Made by a program: the position numbers and the translations under genes. Shown piece by piece: positions 10,923 to 20,217 of a DNA stretch of 64,000 nucleotides (positions are counted from its first letter, which is position 1; the number at the start of each line of letters is the position of its first letter). The DNA is from Athripsodes cinereus. Its lineage: Eukaryota; Arthropoda; Insecta; Trichoptera; Leptoceridae. The notes below the pieces were generated by a model. That model searched no databases, was not told the DNA's origin, and was given only the letters and a program-made list of their open reading frames with translations. Location of the stretch: assembly GCA_947579605.1 (NCBI GenBank), contig OX388307.1:6673237-6737236 (forward strand), in the 5' to 3' direction.

Positions 10923-11192
10923 TTAAATGTTATTGTTTTGTAAATAACTTCTCAGGAAGCATAGTGTGTTCAAGGTGTCATCAACTAAGCGGCACCTAAT
11001 ATCTGTAGCAATATATCCGGCGGCTGAGAAATTTCGGTTCACATTCAAATGTTTGGTGTCAATTTTATGAATGCACTTAAAGGCCTGTTGGTGAACCTTT
11101 TGTACATTATTATGAATAGCACTGCACAATTTGCAGTCAATCCATCAGCAGATTTTTTGAAGTAACGCCATACCGCCGATTTACTTGTAGTT
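10923..11192 (-). pseudogene. hAT transposase remnant: broken BED finger fused to C-terminus
   Basis: Read on the minus strand, KSAVWRYFKK followed by a DGLTANC segment is the start of a BED zinc finger. After a frame change a C-x2-C (KLC) and a LKCIHKI..KHLN-like stretch complete it. Directly after comes NFSAAGYIATDIRCRL and LNTLCFLRSYLQ, the usual C-terminal dimerisation end of BED-type hAT transposases. The catalytic centre is missing, so this is an internal-deletion derivative unable to transpose itself. Confidence 0.7.
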
Positions 11193-11202
11193 ACGTCCAT
11201 AT

Positions 11203-12098
11203 GATGAACTGAGAGAAGTCGTCCTTGATGAACTGAGAGAAGAAATGAAGAACTGGACAGGAGTAAAAATAAATGGGAAAAGGGTCGACATGATAAGATA
11301 TGCTGACGACATAGCACTGCTCGCAAACTCCGAGATGGAGCTGAACGAAGCCTTAGGAAAAATGGAAAGTATACTGTTGTCAAAGTACAACATGAAAATA
11401 AATAAAGAAAAAACAAAATGTATGGTCGTTGGAAGAGAGGAAGCGACTGCGAACATTGCCATAAATGGAGTGAGCATCAAACAAGTAAGTGAATTCGTGT
11501 ACCTGGGCAGTAGAATAAACCAGGATGGACGCTCCAAAGCAGAAATCGTAAGCAGAATAAACCAGGCAAGGATTGCCTTTAACAAAAAATCGAAGATATT
11601 GGAATCCCCAAATATTGACTTAAGCGTAAGGAAGAACCTTACTAAAGCCTTTGTATGGAGCATTCTGCTTTATGGTTGTGAGACATGGACCATCAGCAAG
11701 AGTGAAAGCGGACGGTTGGCGGCCTTTGAAATGTGGTGCTACAGACGCATGCTTAAGATCCATTGGTCGGAGCACGTCGAAAACGAAGAAGTATTAACCA
11801 GGGTAGGCGAAAAAAGGCAACTCCTTAAGAGAATCAGCCAACAACGAGCTAACTGGATTGGCCACAACATCAGGCACCCAGGACTACTCATAGCCATCGC
11901 GGAGGGTAAGACCGAGGGGACAAATGCCAGAGGCCGACCAAGAGACGCATATATGGACCAACTGATGAGTGATATGAACTGTGGCTCATACGTAGAGCTG
12001 AAAAGACTGGCGGAGAATAGAGACGAATGGAGAAGAAAAACCAAACTCGTTGCAGACCAATCCAATGGATTGTAACTCATTATAACTCATTATATATA
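11203..12098 (+). mobile_element. 5'-truncated RTE-like non-LTR retrotransposon inserted in the hAT
   Basis: Flanked by the exact 11-bp duplication TACGTCCATAT (11192-11202 and 12099-12109). Carries the 3' half of a reverse-transcriptase ORF and ends in a repeated TAACTCAT/TATATA tail. Truncation at the 5' end is usual for target-primed retroposition. Confidence 0.9.
11245..12075 (+). CDS. C-terminal reverse-transcriptase fragment (RTE-like), open over 276 codons
   Basis: Begins just before the catalytic box (RYADDIALLANS) and continues through the RT thumb and the C-terminal domain: YLGSRINQDGRS, LLYGCETWTISKSE, FEMWCYRRMLKIHWSEHV, NWIGHNIRHPG, ARGRPRDAYMDQL and NRDEWRR. These are hallmarks of the RTE-type proteins often misannotated as craniofacial development protein 2-like. 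The endonuclease and RT palm N-terminal parts are absent, so no functional enzyme is expected, although no stop has yet accumulated. Confidence 0.85.
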   Translation: MKNWTGVKINGKRVDMIRYADDIALLANSEMELNEALGKMESILLSKYNMKINKEKTKCMVVGREEATANIAINGVSIKQVSEFVYLGSRINQDGRSKAEIVSRINQARIAFNKKSKILESPNIDLSVRKNLTKAFVWSILLYGCETWTISKSESGRLAAFEMWCYRRMLKIHWSEHVENEEVLTRVGEKRQLLKRISQQRANWIGHNIRHPGLLIAIAEGKTEGTNARGRPRDAYMDQLMSDMNCGSYVELKRLAENRDEWRRKTKLVADQSNGL

Positions 12099-12183
12099 TA
12101 CGTCCATATACACTAACTTGGCTTGAGTTGTTCTTAGACATATTTCACTTGGTTAACTATCTAATGTTTTTATAGTTATAGCT

Positions 12184-12390
12184 CAGAGGCCTGAGTCAAC
12201 AACACACTTTCGTCTCACGTTCCCGCTCCGTTAGCGTTCGGGTGCAGACGATGTTGCAAGCAAGTGTCAATTTCGTTGCTAAGATACACAATAGTTACGA
12301 AAATTAACACTTTGGCGCACCATCGTCTGCACCCGAACGCTAGCGGAGCGGGAACGTGACGCGATAGTGTGTTGTTGACTCAGGCCTCTG
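12184..12390. mobile_element. 207-bp foldback MITE nested in the hAT
   Basis: Arms of about 70 bp: the left begins CAGAGGCCTGAGTCAACAAC and the right ends GTTGTTGACTCAGGCCTCTG. They pair almost throughout, including the GC-rich GGAGCGGGAACGTGA block, leaving a spacer of about 65 bp. Target duplication not clear. Confidence 0.88.
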
Positions 12391-12582
12391 ATCAGTTAGC
12401 ACGCTGTTGCGCATCAATGAACACGTAAATTTTTCATGCGCGCTCAATCTCTTTGGTCGAGATCTCGAACGGTATTTTAATAACGAGATTAGCTAGCTTC
12501 GAGATTAAATCTCGAAAAATTACTCGAGATCTCGCAAGAATCGAGATCTCACGAGATCGAGATTGCATTCCCTAGGTACAAG

Positions 12583-12834
12583 GCAGGTGCTCGTAAAACC
12601 TCACGTTTAATTCAGCGATGAGCTACCCATCCTGAACGTCTTTAACATTTATTGTTACGAAGAGGATAATCTAGATGTTTATTACATTCAGATACTCCTC
12701 TGACTACTCTAAATTGTGGGCTTTGCCGTGATGGTACAGTTTAGGATAATTGCAATATAAATGTACCTACTTAATTTGTTTTCTTTCTATATAAAGTTAC
12801 AAATTATAAAAAAATAACAAACACTGTTTACTAT
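12583..12834. other. likely continuation of the split SINE, then unique sequence
   Basis: The first about 70 bp continue the sequence interrupted by the hAT at 10449. The remainder has no identifiable feature. Confidence 0.4.
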
Positions 12835-13508
12835 CACGAAATTTTTTTGTGTTTCACAAATGTGTTTTCTTTCCCGAAATTTTTTGTGTTTCACAATTGT
12901 GTTGTCTTTCCCGATTTTTTTTTGTGTTTCACAAATGTGTTGTCTTTCCCGATTTTTTTTGTGTGTCACAAATGTGTTGTCTTTCCCGAAATTATTTTGT
13001 GTTTCGCAAATGTGTTCTTTCACGAAATTATTTTGTGTTTCACAAATGTGTTGTCTTTCCCAATTTTTTTTGTGTTTCACAAATGTGTTGTCTTTCCCGA
13101 ATTTTTTTTGTGTTTCACAAATGTGTTCTTTCACGAAATTTTTTTGTGTGTCACAAATGTGTTGCCTTACATGAAATTTTTTTGTGTGTCACAAATATGT
13201 TGTCTTCGAGTGCGTCCAGATAGTAGGATGCGAACGTCAATCAATCATCAATCTTCAACGATTCGGAGCATTCTCCGAAGAAATATTCGAATGAATGCGT
13301 TTGTTTCTCGTCCTTATACGGGTTACGAAGGCATTCATTCAAATATTTCTTAGGAGAATGCTCCGAATCGTTGAAGATTGATGATTGATTGACGTTCGCA
13401 TCCTACTATCTGGACGCACCCATTCACGATTTTTTTTTGTGTCACAAATGTGTTCTTTCACGAAATTATTTTGTGTGTCACAAATGTGTTGTGTGTCACA
13501 AATGTTTT
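12835..13508. repeat. 36-38-bp minisatellite interrupted by a MITE
   Basis: About ten units at 12835-13205 and about three more at 13425-13508. Each contains CACAAATGTGTT, then CTTTCCCGAA or CTTTCACGAA and a T-run ending in GTGTTTCA. Unit starts are spaced 34-38 bp. The unit lacks stop codons in several frames, which creates long spurious ORFs on both strands. Confidence 0.92.
13210..13419. mobile_element. foldback MITE inserted in the minisatellite
   Basis: GTGCGTCCAGATAGTAGGAT at the left pairs with ATCCTACTATCTGGACGCAC at the right. Pairing continues for about 85 bp through CTTCAACGATTCGGAGCATT, with a small loop around 13295-13335. Minisatellite units lie on both sides. Confidence 0.9.
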
Positions 13509-13511
13509 TTT

Positions 13512-13975
13512 CTGTTGGAATTACCATAATGGGGTAGTCGGTAGACTTACCGCTAAACGTACTAAACATTCTGGTCGTCCTCTCTGTGACAATACAAAAA
13601 TAAGATATTCGGGATGCGTGGCATACTTCATCGCTAAATTTATTGTGTTGAAAGTCTTATTCGTGAAGTTTTACGCATTTATGATTTTATTTATGATTTA
13701 AAAGCTTCGGCCGTGAATATCTGAATATCTAATTCAGAGTAAGAGTAGGTAATCTCGCATTCGTAACAATATTAAATGGCGTTGTATGATAGCTCAGTAC
13801 AGGTGTACCTGCTTTATACATATTTATTATGTTTATCGAGTTGCTTTGTGTTTGTGCACCAAACGCAATAGCTAATTAACATGCACACAGTAATTGATCA
13901 TGTAAGAAATATATAATACTCAATATCAGTGGCGGAACAAGACTTCATTTAATATATTAGTCAGGCTTTCGTAAT
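13512..13975. other. intergenic, nothing recognised
   Basis: No supported gene or element. Confidence 0.4.
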
Positions 13976-14169
13976 AAATATTTTGGACTAATTTTATTTT
14001 CACTAAATGAGTAAAACTCCATTATTAAATTAAACATTTATAAGTAAAACACTTTGGCGTTTTAAATTTGTTTATTTAACAGTAACTTATGTTTCGGGTA
14101 GTGTTAAATAAACAAATTTAAAACTCCAAAGTGTTTTACTTATAAAGTTTTAATTAAATATTTTGGACT
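13976..14169. repeat. inverted repeat with 45-bp arms between 14-bp direct repeats
   Basis: Arms 14037-14081 and 14102-14146 pair with one mismatch across a 20-bp loop. The direct repeat AAATATTTTGGACT occurs at 13976-13989 and 14156-14169, so the whole 166-bp segment looks like an inserted foldback element with a 14-bp duplication. Confidence 0.75.
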
Positions 14170-14289
14170 TTCGCAATTTTATTAAGAATTTAAGAAATTA
14201 CTCACCGGCTTTTTTAAGTTTTCGATTTGGTAGTAGAATTTGAGATATTTAACGATCTTTTCATTTGTATATAAGAATTTTTGATCCAA

Positions 14290-14545
14290 ATTCATCTCGG
14301 TCGTTCCCTCAGTGTCGAGGATTGTTATAATATTTTTTTAAAATATTACAGTAAGCCCAATCTTCAGCCCTTCGTGGAGCCTTACGCAAGGTCCCTCCTA
14401 TTGCCTCTTTCATCTGGTCACTGCACCTCATTGGTACGCGTCCCTTAAATCCGTTGCCGTCCACACCTCCACATTAAACAAGTTTATCCAGGTTGTCTGG
14501 CCCTCTTTATGCGATGTGCCCAAAGCACTACAAGACTCGGCGCAC
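14290..14545 (-). mobile_element. RTE-like LINE 3' coding fragment, degraded
   Basis: On the minus strand, broken frames read FGHIA, then GRVPMRCSDQMKEAIGG and APRRAEDWAYC, the common C-terminal GRPPxRWSDxIK...A.DR.xW pattern of these retrotransposons. Related fragments are at 26895 and 50877. Confidence 0.65.
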
Positions 14546-15234
14546 ACGTATAGTGGACAGTCGTTCTTTTATTTTGAGTTTTGCAAGGATGGACAAATTT
14601 AATGAAACCAAATAGGGAATCATGTTAAGGGTTGCACCCTCCCTCACCAATGTCAGTTCCTATGTCATCCATACTCTTCATGCAAATTCTTCTTAAGGAA
14701 GGGTTCAAGGTTCCCCTGAAGGGCTATCCCCGACAAAATCCCCTCCAAAATTAAATACAACCGTTAATGTCCACCGACTCCATTGTTTTACAAAAAAGAA
14801 CTTAAAATTAACTTACAGTTACGTATTTACTACGTACTTAGTTGTTTGCCTAAATTAATACAAAATATGTTAAAACAAGATTGAAGTTCCTTAAACTAGT
14901 TGCATTTTCATAGCAGCAGGGAATCCAAAAAAAAATTACATAAACGTAAGTTACTTTTTTGCATGTATAGAAAGAATGCCATTGCTAAATATATAATTGA
15001 ATAAGTATGAGCTGTTCATCGATAAAAAAAATCATCATCGAAAAGTGTCTCGAGTGAAATATTGATAAATACTGTACTAGCCTTGACCCGATACCTAATT
15101 TCACCAAGTGGTACCTATATATATTGTGATCTACATTCATTATATACAAACCATAAAGATAGCTGTGAGTATAACAAATGAATAAATTAATTGATAATTT
15201 TGAAAATGGCAAACGACTTTTTAGCCGCTTACAC
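14546..15234. other. intergenic, nothing recognised
   Basis: No conserved translation. Confidence 0.4.
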
Positions 15235-15650
15235 ATCCGTCAAAAAGTAGACAGAGAAGACAAATGCCATATCAGCCTACCCTTTCAACTACCGTTTCAT
15301 CGTGGTTAAAAGGAAGAAAAGGGGGTCTGACTATGTTGACTTTGTCTTCTGTATAGCTGGTCCGTTACTGTGGAACAAAATTCCCTATAATTTGCGAACT
15401 CTGGAGAGTGTGGAGGTATTCAAGGCAGGGTTAAATACCATATTGTTCTGGAGGTCTTATGATTCTTAAATGTGCCCTTGCGGTGGTTTTTCCACAAAAC
15501 GGCGCATCTTAAAAAAATGTCTAGCTATTAAATTATTATGTAGAAATCAGGTATAATTATAGTTTTGCCACTGCATGTCATCACATTTTTTAAGTGAATT
15601 GATTTGATGATTTTGTTAAATTATTTTTACTGGATGATGTGCAATAATAT
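15235..15650 (+). mobile_element. Jockey-like LINE C-terminal fragment with 3' UTR
   Basis: Reads FNYRFIVVKRKKRGSDYVDF, then AGPLLWNKIPYNLR and VEVFKAGLNTILF before a stop near 15469: the usual C-terminal WN.LP..LR....FK..L pattern of this superfamily. It is followed by the 3' UTR block GCCACTGCATGTCATCACATTTTTT shared with 10001-10160. Confidence 0.7.
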
Positions 15651-15900
15651 TGATCAAGTAGGTAATATATATTGTCAAACTCAGTATTCAACCCTTTCTA
15701 ATAAGTTGCTAGTCCGGTCGGAGTGTTGGGTGTGTGCTTTGTGATTTTTTTTCCTTTTTAATTTGTGTAGTAATTTCTTTATTCAACTATTTGTACCTAT
15801 ATTTTATTTCTATTGAAGAAATCACCAACATAGTAATAATTTCGCCACTGTATATCATCACATTTTTTATGGTAAATTAGCTTGCTGATTTTTTATAATT
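15651..15900. other. non-coding with a second LINE 3' end
   Basis: GAAGAAATCACC and TTCGCCACTGTATATCATCAC at 15815-15870 mark another short copy of the same LINE tail. Otherwise featureless. Confidence 0.4.
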
Positions 15901-16560
15901 TTTTTTTTTTTTTTTTTACGCGGCGGCAGAATTGCCATCCACACTTCTCAGCATTATACAACCAGATAAGTCTCCATATGATCAGTCATGGTCACACAAA
16001 AACTTAACAGTCTAATGCCGGGAAAAATTCACCTATCCAGATATACAGGATATCAAAGGATTAGGCTCAAAACGCGGGATCAAAATACCAGCATTGTGCC
16101 TGAAATATTTATTTTTTATTTATTTATTTATTTATTCTTTACTGTACATTGATAACAAGCAAATTCAAAATAAAAATATCTGTGTTCAAAAACTTTTTTA
16201 CAATATTACAAGTGTTTATTATAATAGATTTTTGAATTTTAATATACAAATTAACCGGTAAATCTAATTTTTGTAAATTATTTATTAAAGATTTCGGAGT
16301 TACCCCTGTAGCTGACATGACTAAAGGTATTATATAAACAGACCTAGAATGCCAAATATTTTTTATTTCTCCTGCTAGTTCTGTATATTTACGTATTTTT
16401 TCTGCGACGGTTGTTTGTAGGTATATTATGTGTATTTGGGACAGCGATGTCTATTTAGGTACGTTATTTTATTACGTTTATCATGTAATACTAAATCGGG
16501 TCTATTATGATGTATTTGTCTATCTGTTATAATGATGTTACTAATGATGTGTGCCAAAAG
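15901..16560 (-). mobile_element. 5'-truncated non-LTR retrotransposon with poly(A), minus strand
   Basis: The T-run at 15901-15917 is the poly(A) tail. Read on the minus strand from 16560, disrupted frames give NRPDLVLHDKRNK, an IDIAVPNTHNI motif, ELAGEIKNIWHSR and the IIPLVMSATGV stretch, the C-terminal domain of a non-LTR element, followed by the 3' UTR seen also at 4826 and 5478. At about 16113-16180 it is interrupted by a short LINE tail (TTTATTTATTTATTCTTTACTGTACATTG) in the same orientation. Confidence 0.78.
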
Positions 16561-16659
16561 TAGGTAATTATTATTATTATTCCGAAATTGTCACCCTGCA
16601 CTGAAACCATAACAGCTTTTGGTTAAGGCGATCTCAGATCCTATGGTACTCATACCCTT

Positions 16660-16725
16660 CCAATTAGGAGAATCATCCAGAGCGATCACTGAAAGTGAAT
16701 AAGTCTGAACGCCCTTTTACTTCTG
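16660..16725. mobile_element. family B transposon end fragment
   Basis: AATCATCCAGAGCGATCACTGAAAGTGAA followed by CTGAACGCCC matches the right end of the elements at 5165-6085 and 18404-18752. Confidence 0.6.
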
Positions 16726-16807
16726 CTTAGAATTTCAGCCGGTACCTTTAATCTTTAATAGAAATTGTTGAAGGGTGTTTGTGTTCACACTGTGAAAATT
16801 CATATTC

Positions 16808-17144
16808 AATATTTATGAAACAATCAAAACACTGTTATAATCTTCACCACATTTATTCAAACTCTAACGTTTTCGCCCACTTCAATGGGAATTCTCAAGA
16901 GTACTGAAACAATAAAAATGCCTGTCTCACCTAATGTTATACCTACCAATGCCACTCCCCACTCTTCTATTGTAATCCCTGCACCCACCTCTCTCCCCCC
17001 TCTTTGACTACCTTCAATTTTTGTAGGTGACATTTTTATTGTTTCAGTACTCTTGAGAATGCCCATTGAAGTGGGCGAAAACGTTAGAGTTTGAATAAAT
17101 GTGGTGAAGATTATAACAGTGTTTTGATTGTTTCATAAATATTT
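16808..17144. repeat. long inverted repeat with 113-bp near-identical arms
   Basis: Left arm 16808-16920 and right arm 17031-17144 are reverse complements with very few differences; shared blocks include CAACACTGTTATAATC-type and CGCCCACTTCAATGGG. The 110-bp spacer is C-rich and unrelated. The arms contain no recognised transposon end. Could be a foldback transposon or a recent inverted duplication. Confidence 0.85.
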
Positions 17145-17431
17145 AATAGAAATATCAAACCGCGCTTTTGAATAATATAAGCTATCAAATATTGTCCCAA
17201 AGTTAGTTATAAACTTTGAATATTTTTAATTTTTATAATAAGGATGAAGATTGCAGTTTATTTTTAAGAATATATCGTCTGTTTTATGGAAAAAAATATT
17301 AAATGTATGTTGAAAAAGTAGCACAAAAACGAATTATATTTTAAAATATTGATGTTATTGACCGAAGGCTGTTGTTGGAAGTCCATTTCAAGGTGAACTG
17401 CAAAAATACGTACCTACTTAATGAAGTCAAT

Positions 17432-17706
17432 AGACCATTAAAGGATGACGTCACAGAAAAATCATTGAGGGGCATCAGGCATCCCAACACAACAGACGAT
17501 TACGATGTAATATTAGGTGGAACGCCTAAAGAATACCTAATAATCAATAAAACTGTCAGTGTCGATTTTGTTATTATTTTATCGTCTGACTTTCTTTTTT
17601 TTCTCTTATGGCATAACATCCTACAAGGATGATTTGCGCAATCTGACTGTTTGCCCCCCAAGTAAAAGCAAATCCATAGACAAGACCACGTGACCTTTAA
17701 TGGTCT
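17432..17706. mobile_element. 275-bp MITE, AGACCATTAAAGG ends, first of tandem pair
   Basis: Left end AGACCATTAAAGG matches right end CCTTTAATGGTCT as an inverted repeat. Contains TGACGTCA near the left end. Almost identical to the following copy, with only a handful of substitutions. Confidence 0.9.
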
Positions 17707-17708
17707 AT

Positions 17709-17983
17709 AGACCATTAAAGGATGACGTCACAGAAAAATCATTGAGGGGCATCAGGCATCCCAACACAACAGACGATTACGATGTAATATTAGGTGGAAC
17801 GCCTAAAGAATACCTAATAATAAAAAAAACTGTCAGTGTCGATTTTGTTATTATTTTGTCGTCTGACTTTCTTTTTTTTCTCTTATGGCATAACATCCTA
17901 CAAGGATGATTTGCGCAATCTGACTGTTTGCCCCCCAAGTAAAAGCAAATCCATAGACAAGACCACGTGACCTTTAATGGTCT
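17709..17983. mobile_element. 275-bp MITE, second of tandem pair
   Basis: Same length, orientation and ends as 17432-17706, separated from it by only the dinucleotide AT. TA is present at all three junctions, consistent with insertion at TA and a shared middle duplication. Confidence 0.9.
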
Positions 17984-18038
17984 ATTGCAAATGAAATAAA
18001 TAGTGTTTTTTTTTTCAATTCAACTAGAATTATATTTT

Positions 18039-18395
18039 CTTTTATTTAACTTTTAAGTCCTGTTATATGTCAAACAAAATCTTACACACTTTGACAAAAT
18101 TAAATATTTATGAGAAGTTAAACAAAAGAGTAATAGATGTAGAAAATATGAAGATAATCCTTTTGCACCCGATGAAATAACATCATTATTATGCTGAAAT
18201 AAAAAGCGTGGAAGCTTACAATAATAATAGACAAAAACCCAATGATTTATTAATTTATGGGCATAATTAATAAATGAACGTATAATATTAAAAAACTACA
18301 TATATTTACATTAAATTACATGTTTTTTGTTGCAACTCAGGTAGGGTGCTTTTAGTGGTGATGGGACGGATACCCGATCTCATACCCGTGTTAAG
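18039..18395. other. intergenic, nothing recognised
   Basis: AT-rich; no feature supported. Confidence 0.4.
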
Positions 18396-18403
18396 TTTAG
18401 AAT

Positions 18404-18752
18404 AAAGTAGCATTCACATTGCTTCACTTTGGATGATCATCCAGAGTGTCAGGGTAAAAGCTGTTCATCAAAAGTGAACACGTTTGTTCATCCTATGCTT
18501 TCACTGTCATGTCAACACACACAGTCATGTTGTATGTAGTTTGACTTGAAAAATAGTTATTTTAATAAAAAATAAATAAAAAGAACAGTTAATAAAAATT
18601 AAGACAAATTCATGTAATCTTCGACAGCATGATAATTTTGTTTATTTAATACTAATTCAAAAACTTGTTTATGGTCGTTTCAGTGAAAGGACCTTTCATC
18701 AAAATTATGTCCAGAGTGATCTCTGAAAGTGAACTATAGTAAACACCCTTAA
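18404..18752. mobile_element. 349-bp family B MITE with 8-bp target duplication
   Basis: Flanked by TTTAGAAT at 18396-18403 and 18753-18760. Ends AAAGTAGCATTCACATTGCTTCACTTT and (reverse-complemented right) TTAAGGGTGTTTAC...TTCACTTT are imperfect inverted repeats. The 8-bp duplication points to a hAT-like relationship. Other copies: 5165-6085, 16660-16725 and inside the duplicated unit near 42960-43120. Confidence 0.75.
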
Positions 18753-18760
18753 TTTAGAAT

Positions 18761-19864
18761 GGTGTAGGTAATTTAAAACGTTAAAATAAGAAAGACGAAG
18801 TATTTCATAATAGATGAGAAAATTAAATTGATCCGAATATAATAATATTATATTCGGAACGGAACAATACTACTATAACGATAATAAATATTTAAATTGT
18901 CCATAGACATAATGAAACCATAGACTAGATAGGTATAAAACAAAATAAGTTAAACATTAAGTTGACGGTCATGCGCCCTTAATACGTGGATTGTAAAATA
19001 AATAAATAATTAGTTTTATATTGTCAATCCTTGATGGTGATGATGCGAGCGGAGCCGAGTACAACTATTATATTTAAAAATAATAAAAAAACACGAAAAT
19101 TTGACAGTTGACAGAACATGACGTGACTGATCACAGGTTCTATGACGTCACCGTGACGTTTCTTGCAATAGTGATGTAACACGGTACCACAACAAAAATA
19201 CTGTAAACAGTAGAGATGTTTTTTTCGTGAAACTAAACTAGCTCAATAAAATTTTATCGTTATATTAATTTTAATATACGTAGCAGGACATTTACTTTTT
19301 TTGCTAAAATATCAATATGTTTTTTTATTATTTATCTTTACAAGGTTGTCTCAGCTTATACAATTTGGTAAATGTATATTAGGAAACACCCAACTTCTAA
19401 TATCTCTTCTTACCCCGTCGCCAGATTATCAGGATGGCCAGATCATAGGAATTTAAGAGAAATAATGATCTTTTCCATCGATCATAGGCTCCCAACCTTA
19501 ATGCCACGAGATAATAGAAAATAACGGCAGGCACAAGTCCGATCAAAATAATAATGAAATATTGCTAAGTGACCAATTTTATACGATTTCCAGAATTTTA
19601 CGATTTTACTTTCACCCCCCCCCCCATATTATTCAATTCATCACTGCTTTCCCTAATTATCTAGAAAAAAATACTATATTTCCTTCTTTGCATACATCGT
19701 TACAAGTATTATTATATACGTCAAAAGGTAATAAATATTATCATTTGAATTATTAATTGTAATGCGTATTCCAATTTATGACAAACAAAAAACCTTTTGC
19801 TGACAATGAAATCGGATTTAACTACGTCTTACTTGACGTCTAGTCGTAGCGCGTTAATTTAGAT
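18761..19864. other. intergenic, nothing recognised
   Basis: No gene found. A few TGACGT motifs occur at 19120-19160 without other support. Confidence 0.4.
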
Positions 19865-20217
19865 CAGTGATTCCCAAAGTGGTCCAGGTGGCCCCCAGGG
19901 GTCCACGAGAGACTCCACGGGGGTCCACGATGGCGTGACTAAAAAAATGGGGGTCCACTTTTTTAGTCACGACTGGGGGTAGAAATTTAAACAATTGACA
20001 TATAAACAATAGTCGGTCCAAATACCCGTTACATTGTAGAAAAAGGCACTGTGAGAAAATATTCTGTAAGAAAACCGAGGAGTCTTTGAAATATTTCAAA
20101 TTCCTATACCATTTCGAAAATTTAGTGACGAGGGGGTAGAAATACAGGGGGTCCACCGGAACCAGTAAATTTGTGAAAGTAGTCCATGAGAAAGAAAAAA
20201 AAGTTTGGGAACCTCTG
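19865..20217. mobile_element. hAT MITE with CAGTGATTCCCAAAG ends
   Basis: Exact 8-bp duplication ATTTAGAT at 19857-19864 and 20218-20225. Terminal repeats CAGTGATTCCCAAA and (complement) CAGAGGTTCCCAAA are of the Charlie/hAT type. An internal segment at 20030-20130 is the recurrent module also found in the TAGTGATG hAT family. Confidence 0.92.

Larger units (their letters stand above)
10458..12574 (-). mobile_element. non-autonomous hAT transposon carrying nested insertions
   Basis: Termini TAGGGAATGCAATC and GATTGCATTCCCTA are perfect 14-bp inverted repeats, flanked by an exact 8-bp duplication GGTACAAG (10450-10457 and 12575-12582), the hAT signature. Both subterminal zones carry many CGAGATCTCG-type repeats, probable transposase-binding sites. 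A LINE fragment (11203-12098) and a foldback MITE (12184-12390) sit inside; without the LINE fragment and its duplication the element is about 1.2 kb. It carries only remnants of a transposase. Confidence 0.93.
17343..18026. mobile_element. retroelement with 12-bp target duplication, hosting two MITEs
   Basis: Flanked by GAATTATATTTT at 17331-17342 and 18027-18038. Its own sequence (17343-17431 and 17985-18026) matches the ends of the insertion at 7586-7929. The rest is a pair of tandem MITEs. Confidence 0.75.

Noticed and set aside
11045..11663. Minus-strand ORFs of 123 and 160 codons
   Set aside because: Mostly antisense of the LINE reverse-transcriptase frame; only the 11045-11192 end carries true hAT BED-finger sequence, which is annotated separately.
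12847..13353. Three overlapping 104-168-codon ORFs on the plus strand and one of 115 codons on the minus strand
   Set aside because: They are translations of a stop-free minisatellite unit; repeated FTNVLSFP-like peptides in every frame are an artefact of the 36-bp period.
12835..13508. CRISPR-like look of regularly spaced repeats
   Set aside because: Units are contiguous, variable and T-rich with no unique spacers, and the window is eukaryotic.
17372..17909. Two similar ORFs of 86 and 69 codons
   Set aside because: Both lie inside the tandem MITE copies and are duplicated only because the MITE is.
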